The position numbers and the translations under genes are program-made. This document shows positions 9,077 through 16,946 of a stretch of 36,811 nt of DNA, piece by piece; positions within the stretch are counted from its first letter, which is position 1, and each line of letters starts with the position of its first letter. This stretch comes from Jaenimonas drosophilae (Eukaryota > Euglenozoa > Kinetoplastea > Trypanosomatida > Trypanosomatidae). The notes beneath the pieces were generated by a model that saw nothing but the letters and a program-made list of their open reading frames with translations, was not told where the DNA came from and searched no databases. The stretch covers positions 1 through 36,811 of the forward strand of contig JASAON010001471.1 of NCBI GenBank assembly GCA_030849065.1. The letters are read 5' to 3'.

Positions 9077-9640
9077 ATATTTGGCGGAAGGGACGGCGGG
9101 GTCTCCGTTATTCTGATATAAGAAATGGCTGCAAGTTTCGTTATATGATTCCGCTGGTTTCCATTTTCCTCCAGATCGATTCGCGATCTCGAAGCAGGGA
9201 TTGCTTCAAAACCCGCCCGCCCCCGGTGTCGCGCCACGATGTGGACCCGTGGAACGCAAAAAAATGGATGGGTCATGATTCCCAATTCGTAAAGGGAAAT
9301 GGCTCGCGGCTAAGTGATGGCAACTGGGGTTTCGCGCGGGGATAGGTGTGAGAGGTATGTGGAGCTGGTTGGGCCAGGTGATTGTGAAGAATGCCTTCCC
9401 AATGATGCCCTTCCTTCTCTGATGTTTGCCTGGTGGCACTCCATTCGCGTTTGGTTTTCGTCGGGCGGCGGCTTCTTCAAACCGCAAAAGCGGCCGGGCC
9501 GCGCCGGTTTTCCCTGGCCTGCTTCCCCCCCCATTTAGGCCGGCCATGTTCGTGACAAACTGGCGCTCGGTTGCTGGTCGCGCCCGTTCGCCCCTTGGTT
9601 CCCGTGGTTGTCCGGCGGCTGCGGCATGTGTTTCGCAGGC

Positions 9641-9654
9641 GGGGGGGGGGGGGG
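9641..9654 (+). repeat. G14 homopolymer
   Basis: Fourteen consecutive G on the plus strand in the right arm, followed at 9667-9674 by a C8 run that is an exception to the arm's polarity. Confidence 0.95.
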
Positions 9655-10059
9655 CTTTGAGGGCCACCCCCCCCGATTCGTGGTTTCGGGGCGGGCCTCT
9701 TCACTGTGGCAATTTTTTTGTGCCGGGGTTCGGTGGTTTGCTTTGAAGCAAGCCCAAAAATCCCCCCACCCCAAAGAAGCCACCCCGGACAACGGCTGGC
9801 GCGTTTCGGACTTCATGAAAGTCAAATTGCATGACTTCTTCAGCGGCATGCGTAAATGTGGGGGTTTCTGCGAGAGGGAAGGGACGCGCACACAGATTTC
9901 TTCACAACATCCTGTGGTGGGGCATTTGGTGAACAGCAGCTTCGTGCGATGAAAGGTAAGCTCTTGTGGTGGGCGTCGCAATTGATGTGTTTGGCTCAAT
10001 GCTACGAATGGCTCTGATATAATGGTTTAATGCAGTGCATCCATTCTTTTTATTACAGT

Positions 10060-10097
10060 CATTTTTCTGACATTTCTACTCATTTCTTCGTTCACAG
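10060..10097 (+). promoter_or_regulatory. Trans-splice acceptor of the first rightward gene
   Basis: A T/C-rich tract containing CTGAC, a possible branch site, ends TTCACAG with the AG at 10096-10097. The ATG at 10109 is the first after it. Confidence 0.65.
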
Positions 10098-10108
10098 TGA
10101 CTAGGGAG

Positions 10109-10918
10109 ATGCCTCGAAACTCCTCCCGAAGCCGCCCAGGGAGTGTGAAGCAGAACCGTAAAAGTTTGAAGCAGGACTTTAAGAAGTTTCCTCCTGAGCG
10201 ACTGGCCGAACGGGTTTTTATACATGCGCCAAGGACACTGAGCTTTTCCCATCGTCCGTTAGGGAGCTTGAGACACCCATACCTGTCTATGGTACACGAA
10301 TTTGTTGGGCAGAATTATAGTAATCCCCGCGCTAGGATGAATGCAATGCTCGAGGCAATCCTAGAATGCAGAAACGAAGCCGAAAAGTGGAAACGTGTTG
10401 CTACCATTTTCGATTGCAAAATGGATGCAGCAGAGATGGACAAGATGCGCCAAGAGCTTCTCATGTCTCCATTGATTATCTCCAAGATTGAGGATCTTTG
10501 GACCATTGTAGGAGGACACGATAGGGGTGTATATCTCCAGGAAGACGTCTATAGACATTTTCACAATGAGCTTTATCAAATCATTCTGGATGGAGAAGGT
10601 AACATTGCGCCAGCAGTCCTTAGCTTCATAATTGAGGACTTCACGTACGACTGCCGTGGTGCCGCTGGTGTTTCTTTCGGATCGTTTGGGGTGTCCATGC
10701 TTGAGCTCGTGGATAATTGGACCTTGTCCCGGGATCCTCAAACATATGCCACGTTTCTACAGCAAGTAGTCGAGCGTTTGAAACCAGTGCATGAGCCTGT
10801 AGTACCAGAGAATTCCTCGTTTGAATTGACTCACGACGTTTTCTTCTCTGGAGGAATTTTGGCCAAACGCAGCGCCGCAAGCCGTACGGAGTACTTCAAA
10901 ACCGTTTTGACGTCGTGA
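10109..10918 (+). CDS. Hypothetical protein, first gene of the rightward unit
   Basis: 269 residues starting at the ATG at 10109, the first after the CACAG acceptor. No family is recognised. The N-terminal about 30 residues are basic and Ser-rich (RNSSRSRPGSVKQNRKSLKQ) and probably disordered. The rest is predicted mostly helical, with segments such as RMNAMLEAILECRNEAEKWK and ISKIEDLWTIVGGHDRGVYL. The stretches around GGHDRGVYLQEDVYRHFHNEL and GVSFGSFGVSMLELVDNW have the helix-loop-helix look of degenerate EF-hands, but calcium-ligand residues are largely absent, so calcium binding is not claimed. There is no signal peptide or membrane span. Flagellar or cytoskeletal roles are common for such kinetoplastid proteins, but that is a guess. 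Confidence 0.8.
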   Translation: MPRNSSRSRPGSVKQNRKSLKQDFKKFPPERLAERVFIHAPRTLSFSHRPLGSLRHPYLSMVHEFVGQNYSNPRARMNAMLEAILECRNEAEKWKRVATIFDCKMDAAEMDKMRQELLMSPLIISKIEDLWTIVGGHDRGVYLQEDVYRHFHNELYQIILDGEGNIAPAVLSFIIEDFTYDCRGAAGVSFGSFGVSMLELVDNWTLSRDPQTYATFLQQVVERLKPVHEPVVPENSSFELTHDVFFSGGILAKRSAASRTEYFKTVLTS

Positions 10919-11075
10919 TGCAATGTGGTGCATCCATGTACAGTAGTTTTGTGCGGACAGACAAGTGTAGTTAACACAGAGTCTCCGTCAGTGAGCAATA
11001 TGAATACAGTGCACTGTACGATACTTCTGTGGCTCTTATTTCATTTCTCTAGGTTTAAAAGTAGAACGATAAAGC

Positions 11076-12158
11076 ATGGCCGAATCGGAGATTCCGAAGA
11101 AACCCCACTCCCGGAGTAAGTTCGAGCAGCAAACGTATCCTCATATATTTGCTCAGCACTCGTCCATTTCTGTCACAATCATTCTTGTTCTTGTGGCAGT
11201 AATTTTTCTGCCGCTTGGTATAGCAGTTATTGTCTACAGCGATCGAATCACGGACCTTGACTATCGCTATGACAATGTAAACAATTTCGTTTACAAGTTG
11301 GGATCGGCCTCTGAGTATGCAGTTCCGATTTCATTCGATGGGAAAACTTTGTCAGCAGGTGTAGTGACTACAGTGTCATTCACGTTGTCAAAAAGTCTCT
11401 CTGCACCCATTTTTTTGCAATACCGACTAACCAAAATGTTTCAGAACTACAGAACTTTTGGAGGATCACTTGATCTTGGTCAAATCGGTGGAGGCACGGC
11501 AGAGCTTGTGACGAACTGCAAACCGTATCGATATCCAGGAGAGAGAGCTGGAGAATCTGTTTCAGGATACTACAGTCCGTGTGGCGCTATCCCATGGTCA
11601 ATGTTTAATGATTCAATTGATATGTATACAGAAGATGGGGGAGTGATTTGCTTAGGAAATCAATTTGACTCCAATGGAGATAGCACCAGCTCATCCAACC
11701 AGTGTAGCAAAAAAGGAATTGCGCTTAAAAACGATGTTCGAAGCAGCTTCAAACCACCTCAGCACATTTCTGGAGAGAGCGGACCCATGTGGAAATTTGG
11801 CGGTGATTCTTCTTCGACAGACCCATTTTTGCAACATGGATACTATTATGGGGAGCCAGGTCATGCTATCCCGTCTTCTGTTGATGAAGATTTTATTGTG
11901 TGGGCTAATGTTGCATACATGCCAGACTTCAGCAACATGTACCGAATCATTGACACGGATCTGGCTGCGGGAAACTACTACTTCACTATTACGGAGCAAT
12001 TCGATACGGTTTCTTATTCAGGGGAGAAGCACGCCAAACTTGTAACTCAGTCCTGGATTGGAACCAAGAGGTATCCCTTGGGAATTTTGATGGTCATAGT
12101 TGGAGCTGCCGCATTTGTGATCGCAATTACTATTGTAGTGTTTCGGGGCATGATGTGA
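11076..12158 (+). CDS. CDC50/LEM3 family, P4-ATPase (lipid flippase) beta subunit
   Basis: 360-residue membrane protein that partners P4-ATPase flippases, allowing their ER exit and phospholipid transport; the Leishmania relative LdRos3 works with the miltefosine transporter. Topology is as expected: a cytosolic N-terminus, TM1 at about residues 31-54 (VTIILVLVAVIFLPLGIAVI), a large extracytoplasmic loop and TM2 at about 333-356. The hallmark sequences are visible: ITDLDYRYD just after TM1, the loop motif YYSPCGAIPWSMFNDSI, four loop cysteines that can form the two family disulfides, and a membrane-proximal segment around VTQSWIGTKRYPLG. The start is the first ATG after a T/C tract and TCTAG at about 11050. 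Family assignment is firm; which ATPase it serves is unknown. Confidence 0.93.
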   Translation: MAESEIPKKPHSRSKFEQQTYPHIFAQHSSISVTIILVLVAVIFLPLGIAVIVYSDRITDLDYRYDNVNNFVYKLGSASEYAVPISFDGKTLSAGVVTTVSFTLSKSLSAPIFLQYRLTKMFQNYRTFGGSLDLGQIGGGTAELVTNCKPYRYPGERAGESVSGYYSPCGAIPWSMFNDSIDMYTEDGGVICLGNQFDSNGDSTSSSNQCSKKGIALKNDVRSSFKPPQHISGESGPMWKFGGDSSSTDPFLQHGYYYGEPGHAIPSSVDEDFIVWANVAYMPDFSNMYRIIDTDLAAGNYYFTITEQFDTVSYSGEKHAKLVTQSWIGTKRYPLGILMVIVGAAAFVIAITIVVFRGMM

Positions 12159-12445
12159 TTAATAGCTGACTTGTTTGGTTGTCGGCAACACCGTTGGTTG
12201 ACGTGGATTTCCCAGCTTTACGTTTTTTTTTCCAGAGCCACCTTTGCTACATTGCCACTCCCCACCGTTTTTTCTGCGCGCGTCAGCTGTCTGTTGCTAC
12301 TGGCGCTTGAAACTTTGCTGCACCAAATGCGTAGCTTGGTGAAAGTTGCAGTGTTTACCCCCCTTTTGGCTTATGAGCACTCCACTCCACCAAATACACT
12401 TACCTCATCTATTTCTCTGACTCCGTAGTTATCATACGCAGTGAA

Positions 12446-12898
12446 ATGTCTTGGCAAGCGTATATTGATGAGAATCTGATTGGGAGCGGGTTTATGCACA
12501 GCGCATGTATTATTGGATTGGAGGATAGTAGTTACTGGGCATACGGAGGAACATACATACCCCAACCCGATGAAGTAGAGCACATCCAGAGATGTCTTGC
12601 GGATCTGTCGCTTTCTCAAATGTCTGGTGTACCGATATATGGAGTAAAGTTCTTCGGTCTCCAATCAGGTAAGGATGGAGAAGGCAAGTTCATTTTCTTT
12701 AAAAAGGGTGGTGCAGGTGGCTGCGTATTCACTTCAAAGCAAACAATCATCATCGGTGTGTACGGCAACCCGTCAAGCCCCTCGGGCCTCCAAAAAGATA
12801 TGGAAAAACAACCATCTAGTGGTGCAGATGTGAACCCTGCAGATTGTAATGCGGCAGTGAAGGCGGTTGCTGATTATCTTATCTCACTTGGGTATTGA
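12446..12898 (+). CDS. Profilin
   Basis: 150-residue actin-monomer-binding protein that also binds poly-proline and phosphoinositides, cytosolic. It starts with the family signature MSWQAYIDENLIGSG (W3 and Y6 form part of the poly-proline site). It continues with YGVKFFGLQ, FFKKGGAGGCVFTSKQTIIIGVY, which corresponds to the actin-binding face, and ends in the C-terminal helix NAAVKAVADYLISLGY. The insertion in the middle and the overall length of 150 match the slightly longer profilins of trypanosomatids. The ATG is 17 bases after CGTAG, preceded by a T/C tract. Confidence is high. Confidence 0.95.
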   Translation: MSWQAYIDENLIGSGFMHSACIIGLEDSSYWAYGGTYIPQPDEVEHIQRCLADLSLSQMSGVPIYGVKFFGLQSGKDGEGKFIFFKKGGAGGCVFTSKQTIIIGVYGNPSSPSGLQKDMEKQPSSGADVNPADCNAAVKAVADYLISLGY

Positions 12899-13084
12899 CT
12901 CCATTTGATGCTTCGATGTTTTTCATGATATTCTTGTGCCACACCGAGCATATAGCTTTTCTCTTGTGTACTACCATAAACTCCTTCTCCCTCCCTTTTT
13001 TACAATTGGTAATGAACAATTGAAAAAGTACCTCCGTAGCTTTTCGGTTATTCATCATAGTCTACCAAGGAGCTACATCGAAGA

Positions 13085-13285
13085 ATGCAGGCGCGACACC
13101 TTGGGATTCCTCACCAGTGCTGCAGAAGCAATCTGTGCAACTGTGGCGTTCCAATTTGCCCGACATGCTCACGTGTGTGCGTGGCATGTAATTCGCTTGT
13201 GTGTGCTAGATGTTTACCGGGGGAGATGCTTCACTGCAAGCGGTGTTGCCATGCATTCTTTTGCGGATACTTACACAGACTGTAG
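13085..13285 (+). CDS. Very small Cys-rich protein, possible zinc-binding
   Basis: 66 residues with 14 cysteines. They are arranged as CC-x3-C-x-C-x5-CPTC-x3-CVAC-x4-CARC, then CKRCC and a final FFC, with His residues near the end. Such CxxC pairs usually bind zinc, as in B-box, RING-like or FYVE-like folds. No known family is recognised. Support for expression comes from position: a T/C tract at about 12985-13000 and AGs at 13045-13070 lie upstream, and the ATG at 13085 is the first after them. The gap between profilin and the next gene would otherwise be about 670 bases. A second overlapping frame across this region lacks a good ATG and has no Cys pattern. Confidence 0.55.
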   Translation: MQARHLGIPHQCCRSNLCNCGVPICPTCSRVCVACNSLVCARCLPGEMLHCKRCCHAFFCGYLHRL

Positions 13286-13568
13286 CACGTTGGATATCCA
13301 TATCCTGCGCTATGATCTTTCACTGCTGTGGTTTGCGTCATTGTCGTATCGTGATCCAGCTCAATTGCTATCGTTCTGAAATGGATAGGGGGGTGAGGTG
13401 CTGTACCAGTTTATCACATTGACTGCTGCCAGAACGTGGCCATCAATTTCTTCTTGTCTTTTGGATTTAACCTCTTTTTGAGTGATGCTAAATGCACTGG
13501 ATAGCACAGCTACTATTCTTTTCCCTCTTTTTACCTTTTCGGTACTCGTTAAGTTGCACTCAGTAGAG

Positions 13569-14009
13569 ATGCTCACACGACGAATTGCTAGGTGTATGCT
13601 CCCTGTGGTGAAGGCAACGGGCTATTCGTTGAGCTTTCCTTGCCCCGCGGACACTCGTAGGGCCCCACCACCAATCGCGTTAGCACCAGCTCTGCAGAAA
13701 TCCATGCCAACACCTCTTATCGATGCCGAGAAGCTGGAAACGTTCAGCTGTGGTACTGGCCAGCCTGCTCAAAGAGGACATCGCAAGCCGCTTGTATGGA
13801 AGCGGCGTAAGCCCTGGTTTGACCATCAATGGTCTTTGGACCTAAAAAGGGTAAAGAAAGGGCCAGAGACCCCTCACTTCCCCGAAGGCGTGCCATTCAC
13901 CCAGATTCGAGCATTTCAATCTTTTGCTGGGAGATCGTGGAAAATCAACGCTGGCCGTCGCAGGAAAATTCGTCTAAGTCTTAAGCGAGGACGAAGGAAA
14001 CTTCTGTAA
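13569..14009 (+). CDS. Hypothetical basic, probably mitochondrial protein
   Basis: 146 residues from the ATG at 13569, which is the first after a strong T/C tract ending TTAAG/CAG at about 13545-13561. The N-terminus MLTRRIARCMLPVVKATGY is an amphipathic, Arg-containing presequence type, suggesting import into the mitochondrion. The C-terminal half is strongly basic and Trp/Phe-bearing (WKRRKPWFDHQWSLDLKR, then a tail of GRRRKIRLSLKRGRRKLL). A small, basic, presequence-bearing protein fits a mitoribosomal protein or another RNA-binding component, but no family is recognised and this is inference. An upstream in-frame ATG at 13482 lies before the pyrimidine tract and so would not be in the mRNA. 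Confidence 0.75.
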   Translation: MLTRRIARCMLPVVKATGYSLSFPCPADTRRAPPPIALAPALQKSMPTPLIDAEKLETFSCGTGQPAQRGHRKPLVWKRRKPWFDHQWSLDLKRVKKGPETPHFPEGVPFTQIRAFQSFAGRSWKINAGRRRKIRLSLKRGRRKLL

Positions 14010-14116
14010 GGATTGGTCACCAAACCACCGAGAAAACACAGATGAATGTGTGGACATCTCCAAGCCTAATGACCAAATAGCTTGGTGCGCCTATGTATTT
14101 AGTCATTCCTCACGAT

Positions 14117-14147
14117 GTATTACTTCCCTTTTTTTGTTGCCTCAAAG
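14117..14147 (+). promoter_or_regulatory. Trans-splice acceptor of the TauE/SafE-type gene
   Basis: A T/C tract with eight consecutive T ends in CTCAAAG, with the AG at 14146-14147. This places the longer in-frame ATG at 14093 outside the mRNA and makes 14195 the first ATG. Confidence 0.65.
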
Positions 14148-14194
14148 TAGTTGTTTGGGCTCAACAGTCCAATCTCCGTATTGTAAGCGTACCC

Positions 14195-15610
14195 ATGCCG
14201 TTTTCGCTGCGCCAAATCCCAAGTGGTATTCTCATTGTTGTTGCTATTGCTCTATTGTGCGGGGTAAGCGCTGACACAGAGTGCGGCTTCACAACACAAA
14301 GGATTCAGTGTGGTGAGCTGTCTTGCGACAAGAAACTGAATATTTGTGTTCCATGTTCGCAGGATGCGGACTGCTACCCCCATGCCATGTACTGCAACGC
14401 GGGTAACGGGCATTGCCTCGTGAAGCCAATTTCACGGCTGATTAATTTTGGAACATTCGCTGCCATGGTTGGGGCGTTTGCTGTGTGCTCCATCGGCGTG
14501 ATTGCAGGTGTTGGCGGTGGTGGCATCCTCGTTCCGATGTTTTGCGCCATGATGAGCGTTCCAATGCAGTTTTCGGTTGGATTATCTCAAAGCACTATTT
14601 GCGGTCAGACGACACTCAACATGTACTACGTTGTGCAGAAAGTGTATCCGCATCCTACCTGGAAGCGGCCGCTGATTAACTACCAGTACCTCAGCCTTCT
14701 GCTTCCCCTATCGCTCATGGGGACTCTCACTGGCGGTATTCTGAGTCGCTTGTGCCCAGATTTGCTACGACTGGTGTTGCTCTTCATTCTACTTACCCTT
14801 GCCCTGTATCGTGCTATCAAGAAAATGAAGCAGCAATACAGAGAGGACAAAATGGAGAAAAACGCTGCGGTTGTCGAGGGGCCAAGTACGCAAGATACAT
14901 CCGCCACCGCTGCTGTTCCATCAACTGAGGTGGAGCACATTGATCAGGAGCAGTACCCAAGAGAGGAAATGATCGCCAATTTCAGCTCCTTTTTTGTCGT
15001 TCTCTTTTTCAACATTCTCCGTGGTTACTGCAGTTGTGGCGGTGCCCTGTACTGGCTATGTGTCTTGGTGCCACTTGCATTTCTGTGTGCAGTTTTCTAC
15101 TACAATCACTCGCGTTTGCGTGCCCTTGCGGAAGAAAAACCTGCCGCTCTCACCTTCGAATGGAATCAGCGCAATAGCGTTTTCTACCCGATGGCTGCGG
15201 TTGTTGCGGGCGTTGCTGCGTCCATGTTGGGCATTGGTGGAGGAATGGTGCTTGGGTTTGTCCTTTATGAAGTTGGCTTTATCCCAGAGGAGGCGTCGAT
15301 GACAGGGGGGATGGCCACATTCTTCATGGCCTTTGCATCAGCACTTCAACTGCTGGTGAGTGGGCGTCTGTCACCAACCTACGGTTTGGTGTTTTACGTG
15401 GTTGGCACAGCAAGCACCGGCCTTGGCCAATTTGTGTTCATGGAGTACATTAGAGCCCATGGACTCCGCTACCTCATTGTGGGCTCTCTCGCTCTTATCA
15501 TTGGTGGGTCCCTTCTCATTCTCGGCGCGTACGGCATTTACAATGCCGTAATTACAACCCAGAATGGAGGATCTATTTTCTCTCCAGGGCGTGTTTGCTC
15601 ACTATCGTAA
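14195..15610 (+). CDS. TauE/SafE (DUF81)-type membrane transporter with Cys-rich N-terminal ectodomain
   Basis: 471-residue polytopic membrane protein. Relatives export sulfite, sulfoacetate or other organosulfur anions in bacteria; eukaryotic substrates are mostly unknown. Residues about 8-26 are a signal peptide (ILIVVAIALLCGVSA). Residues 30-74 form a small ectodomain with eight cysteines. The two inverted halves of the TauE fold each begin with a glycine-rich motif: GVGGGGILVPM at about 105-115 and GIGGGMVLGFV at about 346-356. They are separated by a charged, probably cytosolic linker (about residues 210-265). Each half has four or so hydrophobic spans. The start at 14195 is preferred over 14093 because of the acceptor between them and because it yields a clean signal peptide. 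Confidence 0.87.
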   Translation: MPFSLRQIPSGILIVVAIALLCGVSADTECGFTTQRIQCGELSCDKKLNICVPCSQDADCYPHAMYCNAGNGHCLVKPISRLINFGTFAAMVGAFAVCSIGVIAGVGGGGILVPMFCAMMSVPMQFSVGLSQSTICGQTTLNMYYVVQKVYPHPTWKRPLINYQYLSLLLPLSLMGTLTGGILSRLCPDLLRLVLLFILLTLALYRAIKKMKQQYREDKMEKNAAVVEGPSTQDTSATAAVPSTEVEHIDQEQYPREEMIANFSSFFVVLFFNILRGYCSCGGALYWLCVLVPLAFLCAVFYYNHSRLRALAEEKPAALTFEWNQRNSVFYPMAAVVAGVAASMLGIGGGMVLGFVLYEVGFIPEEASMTGGMATFFMAFASALQLLVSGRLSPTYGLVFYVVGTASTGLGQFVFMEYIRAHGLRYLIVGSLALIIGGSLLILGAYGIYNAVITTQNGGSIFSPGRVCSLS

Positions 15611-15907
15611 TGTGCTTGCACAAGTATAAATACCATCTGCTTGTTTGTATAAAAGAGAGAAATAGTGTCCTCTCGCCATCTTTGCACCCTTGGCCGTGAC
15701 GTTGCTCCAAGCTTCCCATATCAGAACGGATGAGAGGAAGTGACGAATGGTTTCCTCTATCTTGGGGGCTAGCAGTGATACAGTCGTACATCGATTATCT
15801 TTCGATGTGCAGGAAAAAAAAACTATATGCCATGCTCATCATGATGCGTCATAATAGATCCTTCAGCGCTTTCTCCTCCTGTCATTCCATATAGAGGCGT
15901 GAGTAGC
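15611..15907. other. Intergenic region
   Basis: 297 bases with the 3' UTR of the transporter gene and, at about 15870-15895, a T/C tract ending CATATAG that would be the acceptor for the next gene. No reading frame is supported. Confidence 0.5.
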
Positions 15908-16240
15908 ATGGCAGATTACTCTAGTGTCTGTGATGACGAGGCAGACCTCTGGAGAAAATGTGTGGAACAGCACCTGGGCATGCCGGAAGTAGAGGTAACC
16001 TGCCAGCTCCACGAGGACCATTTCCATAAGTGCGTACAGAAATGGCGCTCAGACGTTGGCCCAGGAGTCATTCTAAAGGGTGCTAACGAAGGAGAGCCTC
16101 CACCACAGTGTGCGGCAATGTCTTGTCTAGTAGGGGCCTGCCTTCGCCAGCACAACTACGACTTCAAGCGCTGCAAACCGCCAATGGACTTCTTTAAGAG
16201 GTGTGTCAAAGGATTCTACGGAAGTGAGTACATTATGTGA
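15908..16240 (+). CDS. Quadruple CX9C (CHCH-type) protein
   Basis: 110-residue protein with four exact C-x9-C motifs: Cys8/18, Cys32/42, Cys68/78 and Cys89/99, plus Cys73. Pairs of CX9C form helix hairpins held by two disulfides, so this should fold as two CHCH domains. It would be imported into the mitochondrial intermembrane space by the oxidative Erv1-dependent pathway; kinetoplastids are known to lack an obvious Mia40. The double-hairpin layout resembles complex I subunit NDUFA8, but I see no sequence-specific match, so other CHCH proteins remain possible. Phe/Tyr/Trp residues flank the cysteines as expected. The ATG at 15908 is 13 bases after the CATATAG acceptor. There is no presequence, which is normal for this class. 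Confidence 0.85.
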   Translation: MADYSSVCDDEADLWRKCVEQHLGMPEVEVTCQLHEDHFHKCVQKWRSDVGPGVILKGANEGEPPPQCAAMSCLVGACLRQHNYDFKRCKPPMDFFKRCVKGFYGSEYIM

Positions 16241-16400
16241 AGGAGTGAGTCAGTCCAAATACAGTTGTTCTGGATTTCAATTCAATTCAACGTGGGGAAA
16301 CAAACTGTTCTTCCTCAGTTCCCATACTCTGCTCTTATTACACTTGGTCTACTTGGCTGACTTACTGACGAGTTTAGGTATTAGTTCCGAACCATACACC

Positions 16401-16946
16401 ATGCCATGGCCTACGACGGCCACTCCGTTTGCACCTGATGCGGTGCGCGGTGACTACCCATGCAATATCACTCGTGGGAACTTTACGTGCCCATACCAAC
16501 ATATGTGCTCCAGTTTCGGCTGTGTCTCCCCGGTGTCCCGTCGAACGATGTACGTCCGTGATGGCCTCCTATGGTCATGCATAGTGACTCTCATGATGTT
16601 CGTTTTCCTAGTGGGTGTGCTGGATTTCATAATAGGCACCATACACCTAAAACTTCGCCGGCGGCGCCGTCGCAGGCGCGCCGCTCAGTCCTTGGCATCT
16701 TCTACAGCTCGATGGGTAGCAGTCAATGAACCTACTCAGAGACCGACGAGCCAGAAACGCGGATTTGAACAACTTCGGCAAGTGTCAGAGCTTGATGGAC
16801 AGTGTTGTGGCTGCGGGGATGTTGCGGATGCAGTGTTGCTTCCGTGCCGTCACGCGGTGTGTTGCTGGCGCTGCTCCGATCATGCATCTCATTGTCCCTT
16901 TTGCAAGAATGAGTGCACTGACCGCCGACACTTGTTTGCTGCATGA
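16401..16946 (+). CDS. Single-span membrane RING-finger protein, probable E3 ubiquitin ligase
   Basis: 181 residues. The N-terminal part (1-55) has four cysteines and two N-glycosylation sequons (NIT, NFT). One membrane span lies at about 57-80 (CIVTLMMFVFLVGVLDFIIG), followed by a run of eight arginines from about residue 86. This predicts N-outside, C-inside orientation. The C-terminal domain (135-168) is a complete RING: C-x2-C-x10-C-x-H-x3-C-x2-C-x6-C-x2-C, the spacing of IAP/MUL1-type RINGs. It therefore likely ubiquitinates proteins at an endomembrane or outer mitochondrial membrane. The ATG at 16401 is the first after the T/C tract and TTTAG at about 16376; reading further upstream overlaps the preceding gene and has no ATG. 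Confidence 0.83.
   Translation: MPWPTTATPFAPDAVRGDYPCNITRGNFTCPYQHMCSSFGCVSPVSRRTMYVRDGLLWSCIVTLMMFVFLVGVLDFIIGTIHLKLRRRRRRRRAAQSLASSTARWVAVNEPTQRPTSQKRGFEQLRQVSELDGQCCGCGDVADAVLLPCRHAVCCWRCSDHASHCPFCKNECTDRRHLFAA

Larger units (their letters stand above)
7492..10108. promoter_or_regulatory. Divergent strand-switch region, likely bidirectional Pol II transcription start region
   Basis: The genes to the left are all on the minus strand and those to the right all on the plus strand, so transcription must start here and diverge. The 2.6 kb hold no supportable gene: long open frames exist on both strands, but they overlap each other, lack start signals and are by-products of the GC-rich, TA-poor sequence. 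The plus strand is A+C-rich on the left (G+T is 17 of 60 bases at 7921-7980 and 10 of 60 at 8461-8520) and G+T-rich on the right (40 of 60 at 9061-9120 and at 9421-9480). In trypanosomes, GT-rich elements in such regions start Pol II transcription and attract H2A.Z. Assignment here is by position and composition. No tRNA-like element was seen. Confidence 0.8.

Noticed and set aside
8067..9285. Long minus-strand open frames (up to 332 residues) across the strand-switch region
   Set aside because: They overlap other long frames on both strands, consist of Arg/Gly/Pro/Ala-rich low-complexity sequence, run through homopolymer runs and lack acceptor-plus-ATG signals. GC-rich DNA with few TA-containing stops produces such frames by chance.
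9608..9952. 114-residue plus-strand frame at the right edge of the strand-switch region
   Set aside because: It starts inside GC-rich low-complexity sequence and spans the G14 and C8 runs. No pyrimidine tract/AG precedes it and the product is not recognisable.
7492..10108. tRNA or other Pol III gene in the strand-switch region
   Set aside because: Scanned by eye on both strands for a B-box-like GGTTCGANNCC with matching arms; only partial GGTTCGG matches were found and no cloverleaf could be drawn.
12936..13379. 147-residue frame overlapping the small Cys-rich gene
   Set aside because: It starts at GTG, crosses the pyrimidine tract and possible acceptors, and shows no domain, while the overlapping 66-residue frame has an ordered Cys pattern and an ATG.
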